Positions 39,093 through 48,041 of a stretch of DNA of 64,000 nucleotides are shown piece by piece. Source of the DNA: Frigidibacter sp. SD6-1 (lineage in GTDB: Bacteria; Pseudomonadota; Alphaproteobacteria; Rhodobacterales; Rhodobacteraceae); assembly GCF_030143255.1 (NCBI RefSeq), contig NZ_JARJNR010000001.1, positions 62,001 through 126,000 of the forward strand, in the 5' to 3' direction. The position numbers and the translations under genes are program-made. The notes under the pieces are model-generated. The model had not been told where the DNA came from. It saw only the letters and a program-made list of their open reading frames with translations, and ran no database searches. The first letter of the stretch is position 1; the number at the start of each line of letters is the position of its first letter.

Positions 39093-42041
39093 TCAGCCCA
39101 GAGCCTCTTTGACGAGGGTTTCCTGTTCATACTTGTGGCGCGAGGCGAGGCCGGTGGCCGGAGAGGCCGAGGCGACACGGCCCGCATAGCGCGCGCGTTT
39201 GTGCGTGGCGCCGATGTCGGTGAGAATCTCCTCGAGCGCCGGGTCCATGTGGAACCAGGCGCCCTGGTTCTTCGGTTCTTCCTGGCACCAGACGATCTCG
39301 GCCCCGAGGAAGCGCGACAGTTCGGTCCGAAGCGACTTGCCCGGCACCGGATAAAGCTGTTCGACCCGCAGAAGGTAGGTATCGTCCTGCCCGCGCGCGT
39401 CGCGTTCGGCCAGAAGGTCGTAATAGACCTTGCCCGAGCAAAGGACCACGCGCTTGATCTTGGCGTCGGGTTTCAGCTTCAGCTCCGAATGGCCCTTCTG
39501 GGCATCGTCCCAGAGGCAGCGGTGGAAGTAGGAACCGTCGGTGAAATCCTCGGCGTCCGAGATGGCCATCGGGTGACGCAGCAGCGATTTCGGCGTCATC
39601 AGGATCAGCGGCTTGCGGTAGTCGCGGTGCATCTGGCGACGCAGGATGTGGAAATAGTTCGACGGTGTGGTGCAGTTGGCGACGATCCAGTTGTCATGGG
39701 CCGACAGCTGCAGGAACCGTTCCAGACGCGCCGAGGAATGTTCCGGCCCCTGGCCCTCGAACCCGTGCGGCAGCAGGCAGACGAGGCCCGACATGCGCAG
39801 CCATTTACTCTCGCCCGAGTTGATGAACTGGTCGAACATGATCTGCGCGCCGTTGGCGAAATCGCCGAACTGCGCTTCCCACAGCGTCAGCGCGTTGGGC
39901 TCCGACAGCGAATAGCCATATTCGAAGCCAAGGACCGCATATTCCGAGAGCATCGAATCGATGACCTCATAACGGGACTGGCCGGCGCGGATATGGTTCA
40001 GGGGGTAGTGCCGTTCCTCTGTCGTCTGGTCGACCCAGCCGGAATGGCGCTGCGAGAAGGTGCCGCGCGTGCAGTCCTGCCCCGAGAGGCGGACCGGGAA
40101 GCTTTCGGTCAAAAGCGAACCGAAAGCCAGCGCCTCGGCCGTGGCCCAGTCGAAACCCTTGCCTGTTTCGAACATCCTGGCCTTGGCTTCCAGCTGGCGG
40201 GCGACGGTCTTGTGCAGGTCGAAGCCTTCGGGCACGCGGGTCAGGGCCGCGCCGATTTCCTTGAAGGTCTCGGCCTTGATCCAGGTCTCGCCGCGCTGGT
40301 AATTCTCCAGGTCCTTGGCCTTCATCCGGCCCCAGCGGCCATCCAGCCAGTCGGCCTTGTTGGGCTTGTATTCGCGACCGACCTCGAATTCCTCGTTCAG
40401 ACGGGCCTGGAAGGCGGCCTTCATATCCTCGATCTCGCCTTCCGGGATCAGCCCATCTGCGACGAGACGATCGGTATAAAGTTGCAGCGTCGTCTTCTGC
40501 TTGCGGATGCGGGCATACATCGCCGGGTTGGTGAACATCGGCTCGTCGCCTTCGTTGTGACCGAAGCGGCGGTAGCAGAAGATGTCGATCACCACGTCCT
40601 TGTGGAACTTCTGGCGGAATTCGGTCGCGACCTTGGCGGCATGGACCACGGCCTCCGGGTCGTCGCCGTTCACATGGAAGATCGGCGCCTCGACCATCAG
40701 CGCGATGTCGGTCGGATAGGGCGAGGTGCGGCTGAATGCTGGCGCGGTGGTAAAGCCGATCTGGTTGTTGACGATGATATGGAGGCACCCCCCCGTGCGG
40801 TGGCCCTTGATGCCCGAAAGCTGCAGGCATTCGGCCACGACGCCCTGACCGGCAAAGGCTGCATCGCCGTGCAAGAGCACGGGCAGCACCGCCATCCGGT
40901 CGGCGGTGTCGCCATACTGGTCCTGCTTGGCGCGGACCTTGCCGAGGACGACGGGGTTCACCGCCTCGAGGTGGCTGGGGTTGGCGGTCAGCGACAAGTG
41001 AACGGTATTGTCGTCGAACGTCCGGTCAGAGGAAGCGCCGAGGTGGTATTTCACATCGCCCGAGCCATCCACGCTGTCGGGTTTGAAGCTGCCGCCCTGG
41101 AATTCGTTGAAGATCGCCCGGTAGGGCTTCTGCATGACGTTGGCGAGGATGTTGAGCCGCCCGCGGTGCGGCATGCCGATGACGATTTCCTTCACGCCAT
41201 GGGCGCCGCCGACCTTGATCATGGCTTCCATCGCGGGGATCAGCGCCTCGCCCCCGTCAAGGCCGAAGCGCTTGGTGCCGGTGTATTTCACATGCAGGAA
41301 CTTCTCGAACCCTTCGGCCTCCACGAGCTTGTTGAGGATCGCGCGGCGCCCTTCGCGGGTGAAGCTGATCTCCTTGCCATAGCCTTCGATCCGCTCCTTC
41401 AGCCAGCCCGCCTGCTCGGGGTCGGAGATATGCATGTATTGCAGCGCGAAGGTGCCGCAATAGGTGCGCCGCACGATGTCGATGATCTCGCGCATCGAGG
41501 CATGTTCGAGGCCCAGCACCATATCGATGAAGATCGGCCGGTCCATGTCGGCTTCGGTGAAGCCGTAGGAGGCGGGGTCAAGTTCGGGCATGTAGGGCTT
41601 TTCGGCGAGCCCGAGCGGGTCGAGGTCGGCGGCGAGATGGCCGCGGATCCGGTAGGCGCGGATCAGCATGAGCGCCCGCAGGCTGTCGGTCACGGCGCGC
41701 TTGAGATCGCCGTCACTGACCTTGGCGCCAACCTCCGCCGCCTTGGCGCGGATCTTCTCGCCCACCGCTTTCGCATCGGCGGGCCATTCGCCGGTCATGG
41801 CGGCGGTCAGGTCGTCGGTCGGGCTGGGCGGCCAGTCGGCGCGGGTCCAGGAAGCGCCCTGCGCCTCTTTCTTCACATCCACTTCCCGGTCACCCAGCGA
41901 CCGGAAGAAGGCGGCCCATGTCGGGTCCACCGCCTGCGGATCAGCGGCGAAACGGGCATACATCTGTTCGACATACTCCGCATTCGCGCCCTGCAGGAAG
42001 GAGGAGGCGTGGAACTGGTCGTTCTGGGGATGGTCGGTCAT
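39093..42041 (-). CDS. sucA: 2-oxoglutarate dehydrogenase E1 component
   Basis: Thiamine-diphosphate E1 subunit (982 residues) that decarboxylates 2-oxoglutarate and reductively succinylates E2-lipoate. The N-terminal E2-binding region [19 protein letters not shown] is typical. Active-site blocks include [32 protein letters not shown] and [11 protein letters not shown]-type sequence ([10 protein letters not shown]), then VNNQIGFTT and [12 protein letters not shown]. The C-terminal transketolase-like domain contains [20 protein letters not shown]. The start at 42041 is close to the homologous start; the DUF805 gene ends 5 bp upstream, so the genes are co-transcribed. Confidence 0.97.
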   Translation of the reverse strand: MTDHPQNDQFHASSFLQGANAEYVEQMYARFAADPQAVDPTWAAFFRSLGDREVDVKKEAQGASWTRADWPPSPTDDLTAAMTGEWPADAKAVGEKIRAKAAEVGAKVSDGDLKRAVTDSLRALMLIRAYRIRGHLAADLDPLGLAEKPYMPELDPASYGFTEADMDRPIFIDMVLGLEHASMREIIDIVRRTYCGTFALQYMHISDPEQAGWLKERIEGYGKEISFTREGRRAILNKLVEAEGFEKFLHVKYTGTKRFGLDGGEALIPAMEAMIKVGGAHGVKEIVIGMPHRGRLNILANVMQKPYRAIFNEFQGGSFKPDSVDGSGDVKYHLGASSDRTFDDNTVHLSLTANPSHLEAVNPVVLGKVRAKQDQYGDTADRMAVLPVLLHGDAAFAGQGVVAECLQLSGIKGHRTGGCLHIIVNNQIGFTTAPAFSRTSPYPTDIALMVEAPIFHVNGDDPEAVVHAAKVATEFRQKFHKDVVIDIFCYRRFGHNEGDEPMFTNPAMYARIRKQKTTLQLYTDRLVADGLIPEGEIEDMKAAFQARLNEEFEVGREYKPNKADWLDGRWGRMKAKDLENYQRGETWIKAETFKEIGAALTRVPEGFDLHKTVARQLEAKARMFETGKGFDWATAEALAFGSLLTESFPVRLSGQDCTRGTFSQRHSGWVDQTTEERHYPLNHIRAGQSRYEVIDSMLSEYAVLGFEYGYSLSEPNALTLWEAQFGDFANGAQIMFDQFINSGESKWLRMSGLVCLLPHGFEGQGPEHSSARLERFLQLSAHDNWIVANCTTPSNYFHILRRQMHRDYRKPLILMTPKSLLRHPMAISDAEDFTDGSYFHRCLWDDAQKGHSELKLKPDAKIKRVVLCSGKVYYDLLAERDARGQDDTYLLRVEQLYPVPGKSLRTELSRFLGAEIVWCQEEPKNQGAWFHMDPALEEILTDIGATHKRARYAGRVASASPATGLASRHKYEQETLVKEALG

Positions 42042-42045
42042 GGGT

Positions 42046-42546
42046 TTAGACCTTCTCAGATTTCGGTTCATGGATATGATTTGAAGGCGCGATGAGTACG
42101 ATCAGCAAGATCAGCGCCGACACCAGAAAGGCGATCGGGCAGACGAAGACGACGAAGAAGCCGGCTATCGGCTTGACCAACTCTGGAAGCCCGAAGGGCG
42201 GCGGGTTGGCGGCCGGGCCGCCTGAGATCACAAAGAAACCGGCCGAAAGCAGCAGTGCGAGGGGCGGCAGCCAAAAGAAGAGAACCGACGCTCCAGCGTC
42301 TTTGACGCGTCGGATCATGGCGGCAGCAAGCGGCAGGGCAAGCAAGGCCAATGGCCAAAATGCAAGATTGTCGGTTTGGCGCGCCGTTGGATCTGTGGCA
42401 AATGTCGTCTGGCCTGTGGTGATGTAAAGGATCAGGCAGGCAGTGATCGCCAGCGACGCGAACCACCAGAATTCCGACCGCGAGGTGCGGCCGGAGAACC
42501 GGAAGCTCTTCCGAAGACAGGTGATGATGGCCTCGAATGGTCCCAT
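42046..42546 (-). CDS. DUF805-family inner-membrane protein
   Basis: A 166-residue membrane protein of the DUF805 family. The N-terminal RKSFRFSGRTSRSEFWWFAS is the family hallmark; four hydrophobic segments follow (about 31-47, 66-84, 88-107, 127-155), with a charged C-terminus. The family has no known function. It lies between sucD and sucA, 33 bp after sucD and 5 bp before sucA, so it is part of the TCA operon. It is AT-richer than the flanking genes and may be a late insertion. Confidence 0.82.
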   Translation of the reverse strand: MGPFEAIITCLRKSFRFSGRTSRSEFWWFASLAITACLILYITTGQTTFATDPTARQTDNLAFWPLALLALPLAAAMIRRVKDAGASVLFFWLPPLALLLSAGFFVISGGPAANPPPFGLPELVKPIAGFFVVFVCPIAFLVSALILLIVLIAPSNHIHEPKSEKV

Positions 42547-42579
42547 CTTGCACTCTCGTGCGGCTTGGCCGCGAAACAG

Positions 42580-43461
42580 TTACCCGATTGCTTTAAGCAC
42601 CGCCTCGCCCAGATGGGCTGGGCTGTCGGCCACCACGATCCCGGCGCTCTTCATCGCCTCGATCTTGCTCTCCGCATCGCCCTTGCCGCCCGCGACGATG
42701 GCGCCGGCATGGCCCATGCGGCGGCCTTTCGGCGCGGTGCGGCCGGCGATGAAGCCCGCGGTCGGCTTCCAGCGGCCGCGCTTCTTCTCATCGGCAAGGA
42801 ACTGGGCGGCCTCTTCCTCGGCCGAACCGCCGATCTCGCCGATCATGATGATCGACTGGGTCTCGGGGTCGGCGAGGAACATCTCCAGGACGTCGATATG
42901 TTCGGTGCCCTTGATCGGGTCGCCGCCGATGCCCACGGCCGAGGACTGGCCGAGTCCGAGATCGGTCGTCTGCTTGACCGCCTCGTAGGTCAGCGTGCCG
43001 GAACGCGAGACGACGCCGACCGAGCCCTTCTGGTGGATATGGCCGGGCATGATGCCGATCTTGCATTCGCCGGGCGTGATGACGCCCGGGCAGTTCGGGC
43101 CGATGAGGCGAGACTTCGAATTGATCAGCGCGCGCTTCACCTTCATCATGTCGAGGACCGGAATCCCTTCGGTGATGCAGACGATGAGTTCCATCTCGGC
43201 ATCGATCGCCTCGAGGAGCGAGTCGGCCGCGAAGGGCGGCGGGACGTAGATGACCGAGGCATTGGCGCTTGTCGCGGCCTTGGCCTCATGGACCGAGTCG
43301 AAGACCGGCAGGCCGAGGTGATCGCTGCCGCCCTTGCCGGGGGTCACACCGCCGACCATCTGGGTGCCATAGGCGATGGCCTGTTCGGTGTGGAAGGTGC
43401 CTTGCGAGCCGGTCAGCCCCTGGCAGATGACGCGGGTGGATTTGTTGACGAGGACGGACAT
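42580..43461 (-). CDS. sucD: succinyl-CoA synthetase alpha subunit
   Basis: Alpha subunit of succinyl-CoA ligase (293 residues), making succinate and NTP from succinyl-CoA with SucC. CoA-binding region [18 protein letters not shown], then [17 protein letters not shown]; phospho-histidine region in [41 protein letters not shown] is the family signature. Complete and normal in length. Unusually it is separated from sucC by about 1.8 kb containing three small secreted-protein genes, although the two subunits are needed in equal amounts. Confidence 0.97.
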   Translation of the reverse strand: MSVLVNKSTRVICQGLTGSQGTFHTEQAIAYGTQMVGGVTPGKGGSDHLGLPVFDSVHEAKAATSANASVIYVPPPFAADSLLEAIDAEMELIVCITEGIPVLDMMKVKRALINSKSRLIGPNCPGVITPGECKIGIMPGHIHQKGSVGVVSRSGTLTYEAVKQTTDLGLGQSSAVGIGGDPIKGTEHIDVLEMFLADPETQSIIMIGEIGGSAEEEAAQFLADEKKRGRWKPTAGFIAGRTAPKGRRMGHAGAIVAGGKGDAESKIEAMKSAGIVVADSPAHLGEAVLKAIG

Positions 43462-43473
43462 GTTTCGCTCCTG

Positions 43474-44001
43474 CTATTGGCTTTGCATGAGGACGCCAGC
43501 GCCCCGCATGAAATGAAAGTCACCGACATCCATCGCGCCGATATGAACCTTGACGCCGTTGACGGTCGCTACCCATTCAGCGAGCGCATCGCCATCTGTC
43601 GGTTGGACCGGTTTGGCGCCGGGTATTCGCGAGACGATCTCTTTGGCCAGGTTCACCGCCTGTGCTCCGGAGAGCTTGCTCACCGCGATCATGCAACCGG
43701 AATGATCATTCGAGGACGTCGTCGTGCCCGCCAGAACACGACGACCGTTCTTGGAATAGAGCCGGAAACGACCCGACGAGAGTTCGAAGCGCCAGCCGCT
43801 ATCCTTCATGGTCGTATGGGCGGCCTTCGAGTCCGGGAACGCTTGCAAGCAGGTCTCAAACCCGGCTTTGCCCACATCGGAGAGTGTTTCGGCACCGGCC
43901 GAGTTCGCATGCGCGGTCAACACCGCAGTCGCACACAGCGCGCGGAAGAAGCGCCGAAGGCCTGACCGGCCCCGTTCCTGTCTTGGTGACGAGCGCGTCA
44001 T
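43474..44001 (-). CDS. secreted Cys-pair protein, third of triplet
   Basis: A 175-residue protein with an N-terminal signal peptide (basic n-region to about residue 17, hydrophobic FFRALCATAVLTAHA, cleavage near SAGAE). The mature part has GFETCLQAF and, about 70 residues on, SGCMIAVSKLSGAQAVNLAKEI. A Cys-Leu followed by a later Cys-x-Ile/Met and a helix is also seen in the two preceding genes, suggesting divergent paralogues with a disulfide. It overlaps the preceding gene by 4 bp (ATGA) and ends 12 bp before sucD, so all are one transcript. Function unknown. Confidence 0.75.
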   Translation of the reverse strand: MTRSSPRQERGRSGLRRFFRALCATAVLTAHANSAGAETLSDVGKAGFETCLQAFPDSKAAHTTMKDSGWRFELSSGRFRLYSKNGRRVLAGTTTSSNDHSGCMIAVSKLSGAQAVNLAKEIVSRIPGAKPVQPTDGDALAEWVATVNGVKVHIGAMDVGDFHFMRGAGVLMQSQ

Positions 44002-44618
44002 GGAACCACCACATAGGCATGATAGTAGGCGCGCCCTCTTTGTCGGCCCGCGCGTTCGAAAAGGATCGTTGCACCGCCCTTGGCCTTGGAGACAGACGCT
44101 CCGGTACGCGGATCAATGCCGACCTCTGCCGGTCCGCCGTGCAGCGCGCCGGTCATGCCGAAGGCGAGAGCGAGCACATTCGCCTCCTCGCGCGAGGCGA
44201 AGATCATCGAGCAGGTCCCGCCCTTGCCGGGTTTGACAAGGAAGGAGAGATCGAGTGACTTGTGCACATAGGTATCGGTTGGTGCGGAATAGGTTACCGG
44301 CAGCTTCGCGAGCGCCGATTTTGACGCGGCGAAACGCGGTAGCCCCTTCAGGCAAACGCTGTCAAACAGGCTCATCGCGGCATCCATCGACACAAGTCCC
44401 GCGCCCGGGGCAACGGCCCCCGGCCGCAGCGGGGCAAGATCAGCCTTGACCGGTCCGATTGGCGCAGAGGGCTGTTGATCCTGCACGCAGCCTGCGAGCG
44501 TCAAGGCGGCTGCGAGGGCGATCGATGCGGCGCGGGTCGAAGAGAAGCGGCGGGACCGGGCGCAATCTGTACTGGAGATATCAGCGAACATGATGCGGTC
44601 TTTCGGATTGCGGGGCAT
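43998..44618 (-). CDS. predicted lipoprotein with Cys pair, second of triplet
   Basis: A 206-residue predicted lipoprotein. The n-region is long (start 44618; ATG 44591 is an alternative) and is followed by SIALAAALTLAGC, a lipobox with the acylated Cys at about residue 44. Mature features AMSLFDSVCLKGLPRF and GTCSMIFASREEANVLALAF parallel the Cys-pair pattern of its two neighbours. It starts 7 bp after the previous gene and overlaps the next by 4 bp. The function is unrecognised; periplasmic or outer-membrane location is inferred from the lipobox. Confidence 0.75.
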   Translation of the reverse strand: MPRNPKDRIMFADISSTDCARSRRFSSTRAASIALAAALTLAGCVQDQQPSAPIGPVKADLAPLRPGAVAPGAGLVSMDAAMSLFDSVCLKGLPRFAASKSALAKLPVTYSAPTDTYVHKSLDLSFLVKPGKGGTCSMIFASREEANVLALAFGMTGALHGGPAEVGIDPRTGASVSKAKGGATILFERAGRQRGRAYYHAYVVVP

Positions 44619-44625
44619 GTCTTGT

Positions 44626-45219
44626 TCAGGGAGCCAGAATCAGCAGCATTGAATGGGCGACATATCGGTGCGTCGTCGTACGGCCCGGCAGCGAGCTTTG
44701 CAGCAGGATGGCATGGGGCTTTCCGCCGCGACGGTAGACAGCCTTGTGGTTGATCTGGTCGACGGGGGGATAGACGGCTTTCTCTGTGGTGCGGCTGAAG
44801 GGCGTCTGCGCCGTGAAGCCCCGGGCCGCGATAGCCCTGGAGACGTCCGCGACAATCTCATCCGACCAGGCGCCCTGAAAACCGATGGCACAGCCGTAAC
44901 TCTTGTAGCGGCCGGTCCCCGGATCGGGGATGCCGCTGACCACGAACTGCGGTTGACCGGAGCGCTTGATATCGGCGGGTTCGGCGATACCGAAGTCGTA
45001 TTTTTCGGCCACGCGCGCGATGTCTGCCTTGGTCAGGCTGTCGGCCAGGCAGAGATCCGAGAAGGCGGCAATCGCCTCGTCGATCTGCAGCGACTGGCGG
45101 GCAACGGCGCGACCGCTTTCGACCGGTGTGCCGGTCTGGCAGGCTGAAAGCCCGACCGTGGCCGCCATGAGAAGGCCGACAGTGGCAAGGTGGGCCGTCT
45201 TGTGGGCGAGGCCAGACAT
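44626..45219 (-). CDS. predicted lipoprotein with Cys pair, first of triplet
   Basis: A 197-residue predicted lipoprotein, lipobox VGLSAC with the acylated Cys27. The start at ATG 45219 has GGAG 7 nt upstream, within the edge of the adjacent inverted repeat; ATG 45225 is less well spaced. The mature part has DEAIAAFSDLCLADSLTKAD and YKSYGCAIGFQGAWSDEI, the same Cys-Leu ... Cys-x-Ile pattern as the two genes after it. It is separated from sucC by the inverted repeat at 45229-45291. Role unknown. Confidence 0.75.
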   Translation of the reverse strand: MSGLAHKTAHLATVGLLMAATVGLSACQTGTPVESGRAVARQSLQIDEAIAAFSDLCLADSLTKADIARVAEKYDFGIAEPADIKRSGQPQFVVSGIPDPGTGRYKSYGCAIGFQGAWSDEIVADVSRAIAARGFTAQTPFSRTTEKAVYPPVDQINHKAVYRRGGKPHAILLQSSLPGRTTTHRYVAHSMLLILAP

Positions 45220-45228
45220 CTGCATTCT

Positions 45229-45291
45229 CCGTAGGGCGGGGTTCACCCCGCCAGTGGTGAGGTCGCAGGCGGGGTGAACCCCGCCCTACGG
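45229..45291. repeat. 24-bp inverted REP pair (BIME) directly after sucC
   Basis: CCGTAGGGCGGGGTTCACCCCGCC (45229-45252) recurs as an exact reverse complement at 45268-45291, with a 15-nt spacer; each half also folds (GGCGGGGT / ACCCCGCC). It carries a GTAG head at each end. In the transcript it lies 1 bp from the sucC stop and touches the Shine-Dalgarno of the next gene, so it can affect the sucC to sucD expression ratio. Confidence 0.88.
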
Positions 45292-45292
45292 G

Positions 45293-46486
45293 TTATCCTT
45301 TGACCGCCTTCACGATCTTCTGCGCCGCGTCGCTGAGGTTGTCCCCGGCGATCACGTTCAGGCCCGATCCGGCGATGATCTCCTTGCCCTTCTCGACGTT
45401 GGTGCCCTCAAGCCGGACGACCAGCGGGACTTTCAGGCCGACTTCCTTCACCGCGGCGATGATGCCCTCGGCGATGACGTCGCAGCGCATGATGCCGCCG
45501 AAGATGTTGACGAGGATGCCCTTCACATTGGGGTCGGAGGTGATGATCTTGAAGGCCTCTGTCACCTTCTCCTTCGTCGCGCCGCCGCCGACGTCGAGGA
45601 AGTTGGCGGGCTCTGCCCCATAGAGCTTGATGATGTCCATCGTGGCCATCGCAAGGCCTGCGCCGTTGACCATGCAGCCGATCTCGCCATCCAGCGCGAT
45701 GTAGTTGAGGTCGAACTTGGAGGCCGCGAGTTCCTTCGGATCCTCCTCGGTCTCGTCCTTCAAGGCGAGGATGTCGGCATGGCGGTAGAGCGCGTTGCCG
45801 TCGAAGCCCATCTTGGCGTCGAGGCATTTCACGGTGCCGTCTTTGGTGACGACGAGCGGGTTGATCTCCAGCATCTCCATGTCCTTCTCGACGAAGAGCT
45901 TGTAGAGCGTGCGGATCAGCGCCACGCATTGCTTGACCTGCGCGCCTTCAAGCTTCAGCGCGTAAGCGACGCGGCGGCCGTGGAAGTCCGACAGGCCCGT
46001 GGCGGGATCGACCGAGAAGGACAGGATCTTTTCCGGGGTCGAATGGGCGACCTCCTCGATATCCATGCCGCCCTCGGTCGAGCAGACGAAGGAAATGCGG
46101 CTGGTCTGGCGGTCAACGAGGAGGGCGAGGTAGAGTTCGCGCGCGATGTCCGAACCATCCTCGATATAGATGCGGTTGACCTGCTTGCCCGAAGGGCCGG
46201 TCTGATGCGTCACCAGCGTGCGGCCGAGCATCTTGCGGGCCTCGTTCGCGGCTTCCTCGACCGAACGCGCGATACGCACGCCGCCCTTGTCGCCGGCCTC
46301 GGCCTCCTTGAATTTGCCCTTGCCGCGGCCACCGGCGTGGATCTGCGACTTCACCACCCAGATCGGGCCGTCAAGCTCGCCCGCGGCGGTCTTGGCGTCT
46401 TCCGCCTTCAGAACCACCCGGCCGTCGGAAACGGGGGCGCCGTAGCTGCGCAGAAGCGCCTTGGCCTGATACTCATGGATGTTCAT
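45293..46486 (-). CDS. sucC: succinyl-CoA synthetase beta subunit
   Basis: ATP-grasp beta subunit (397 residues) of succinyl-CoA ligase. The N-terminus [19 protein letters not shown], the nucleotide-site region [18 protein letters not shown], and the C-terminal [18 protein letters not shown] with [15 protein letters not shown] are diagnostic. It is the first gene of the TCA operon and is preceded by a 170-bp promoter region containing a pair of GTGATCAC sites. A perfect inverted repeat follows its stop. Confidence 0.97.
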   Translation of the reverse strand: MNIHEYQAKALLRSYGAPVSDGRVVLKAEDAKTAAGELDGPIWVVKSQIHAGGRGKGKFKEAEAGDKGGVRIARSVEEAANEARKMLGRTLVTHQTGPSGKQVNRIYIEDGSDIARELYLALLVDRQTSRISFVCSTEGGMDIEEVAHSTPEKILSFSVDPATGLSDFHGRRVAYALKLEGAQVKQCVALIRTLYKLFVEKDMEMLEINPLVVTKDGTVKCLDAKMGFDGNALYRHADILALKDETEEDPKELAASKFDLNYIALDGEIGCMVNGAGLAMATMDIIKLYGAEPANFLDVGGGATKEKVTEAFKIITSDPNVKGILVNIFGGIMRCDVIAEGIIAAVKEVGLKVPLVVRLEGTNVEKGKEIIAGSGLNVIAGDNLSDAAQKIVKAVKG

Positions 46487-46589
46487 GAAATTGGTCCCGT
46501 GCTGGTCATGCTTTCGCGCGTCATGACATAGCGGCGGGGGCTCACCAAATGATAAATGCGTTTGCGGGCCGGATCGGGGCGAAAAAACG

Positions 46590-46630
46590 CCTTATGTGAT
46601 CACACGATAAAAAAGTGTGATCACATAAGG
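46590..46630. promoter_or_regulatory. paired GTGATCAC operator upstream of sucC
   Basis: A 16-bp inverted repeat CCTTATGTGATCACAC / GTGTGATCACATAAGG (46590-46605, 46615-46630). Each arm holds the palindrome GTGATCAC (46596-46603, 46617-46624), centres 21 bp apart, with an A-rich spacer. It lies 104-144 bp upstream of the sucC ATG. The same pair with the same 21-bp spacing is found upstream of sdhC (58464-58496). A terminator role for the preceding gene cannot be excluded. Confidence 0.7.
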
Positions 46631-46656
46631 CTGGCGGCGACGCGACGGGCCGGAAA

Positions 46657-47886
46657 TCAGTTCAGATAAAGCGCCATCATCAGGCTGTCGCCGCTCAGCA
46701 TCCGCTCGAAGCCGGTCCAGCTGTCGCCGCTGACGAGCGGTCCTTTCTCCAGATAGGGCAGGGCATCGGCGCCCTGGATCCAGCCGACCGGATCGAAGGG
46801 GCGTGGATCGGTGAAAAGCTTGCCGATATTCACCCCGGCCTCTGGCCCAAGCCGCCAGTAGGGCACGAGCTTCTCACCTTTGAGAAGCGCCTCGGCATCG
46901 GCAAGCACGGCAAGCCAGCGCGCGCCCGTGCCTTGCGGCAGCTCGATCCCGAGGGCCGCTTTCTGCCGGTCGTTCGGCAGCCATTCCCGGTCATCGTCGG
47001 TTTCCAGCGCCACAGCCTGCCAGAACTGGCGGTTGTCGGCGATCATCGCGAGGAAATGGTCGTGAGCCGCGAGAAGCCTTTCGCGGTCGGGGTCCTGCCG
47101 CAAGGCCCAGAAGAGCGGTGCCACGCTGTCAACCGTCGCACCGAAGCCGGTCAGGAAATCGTAACTCTCCGGGTCGGGCGGCGGCAGGGGGCTGAGGCTT
47201 TCGAAGGCGGCGTGGCTTTCCAGAACGCGCCGGTAGCCATCGGTCGGGTCGTAGGCGAGGATCACATCGGTGACGCCGCCGAGAAGGTGGGTGTAGGCCC
47301 GCAGCCAGTGCGCATCGGCCGCGTCGAACCGCACGGTGGGGATGGGTGCCGCCGGGTCACGCTCCGACCAGCGCCAGCCGAGAAGTTCGGGGCCGAGGAT
47401 CTCGTAGAGGCTTTCCTCGGGCGCGCGTTTGCCGTCGGCGTTCACGTCGAACCAGAGATCGCCGAGCGAGATTTCCAGTCCGAAATCCGCGCCGGGCGGC
47501 AGGCTGTCCAGTGGTTCCCGTGCCGCATCGAGCCCGGTATTGGCGGCTTTCAGAAGATCGGCCATCGCCTCGGGGCGCATCGGCCCGTCGCGGTGCGGCG
47601 CTTGAGGCGCGAGGCGGGCAAAGGGGATGACGCCGGAGGCATCGTAGATCCCCTCGCGCAGCTGGGCCTGCAGCGCGACCTCCACGACATGCAGGAACCG
47701 GACCCCGGCGAGCGCGAATGTCTCTTCGGGTGTCGGCGCAGCAAGGGCCGCGAGCCGTGCCTCGGTCGCGGCGAGCCCGTTCGCGCCGATTTCCTGTGAC
47801 AGGGACAGATCGGCAAGGGCAGGGCTGGTGGTTGCAGCGGAAACTGCGAGGGCGGCCCAGAGGGCCACTTGGCGTGCGGGGCGCAT
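46657..47886 (-). CDS. periplasmic protein of unknown function, EF-hand-like motif
   Basis: A 409-residue exported protein. The start at 47886 has AAGGAG 6 nt upstream, and a Sec signal peptide (residues 1-25, VALWAALAVSAATTSPALA) follows. The segment GDLWFDVNADGKRAPEESLYEIL (about 141-163) contains a DxNxDGxRxxxE loop typical of calcium-binding EF-hand or dockerin-like loops. The remainder is largely helical, with HWLRAYTHLLGGVTDVILAYDP. No family is recognised. It is upstream of sucC on the same strand but separated by the operator region. Confidence 0.78.
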   Translation of the reverse strand: MRPARQVALWAALAVSAATTSPALADLSLSQEIGANGLAATEARLAALAAPTPEETFALAGVRFLHVVEVALQAQLREGIYDASGVIPFARLAPQAPHRDGPMRPEAMADLLKAANTGLDAAREPLDSLPPGADFGLEISLGDLWFDVNADGKRAPEESLYEILGPELLGWRWSERDPAAPIPTVRFDAADAHWLRAYTHLLGGVTDVILAYDPTDGYRRVLESHAAFESLSPLPPPDPESYDFLTGFGATVDSVAPLFWALRQDPDRERLLAAHDHFLAMIADNRQFWQAVALETDDDREWLPNDRQKAALGIELPQGTGARWLAVLADAEALLKGEKLVPYWRLGPEAGVNIGKLFTDPRPFDPVGWIQGADALPYLEKGPLVSGDSWTGFERMLSGDSLMMALYLN

Positions 47887-48041
47887 GTTGATCTCCTTTT
47901 CAGGGCGATAGTCGCGCGGGCGGTCGCTGGGATCAACCGGTCGATAGGTCGGGTATTCCCGACCCGAGGCCCGCCTCCTCGGACATTTCGTGTCTCGTCG
48001 GTCGACGAGGAGTGCACGAAGTGCTCGACGAGGCCGCGCTT

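Noticed and set aside
39135-42095. Long open frame (986 codons) on the plus strand opposite sucA
   Set aside because: It is an antisense shadow: its residues follow third-position GC bias and have no recognisable domain, whereas the minus frame is a complete sucA.
46590-46630. Reading the sucC-upstream inverted repeat purely as a terminator of the 46657-47886 gene
   Set aside because: The same double palindrome with the same 21-bp spacing occurs at sdhC, which fits operator function better; termination may still occur secondarily.
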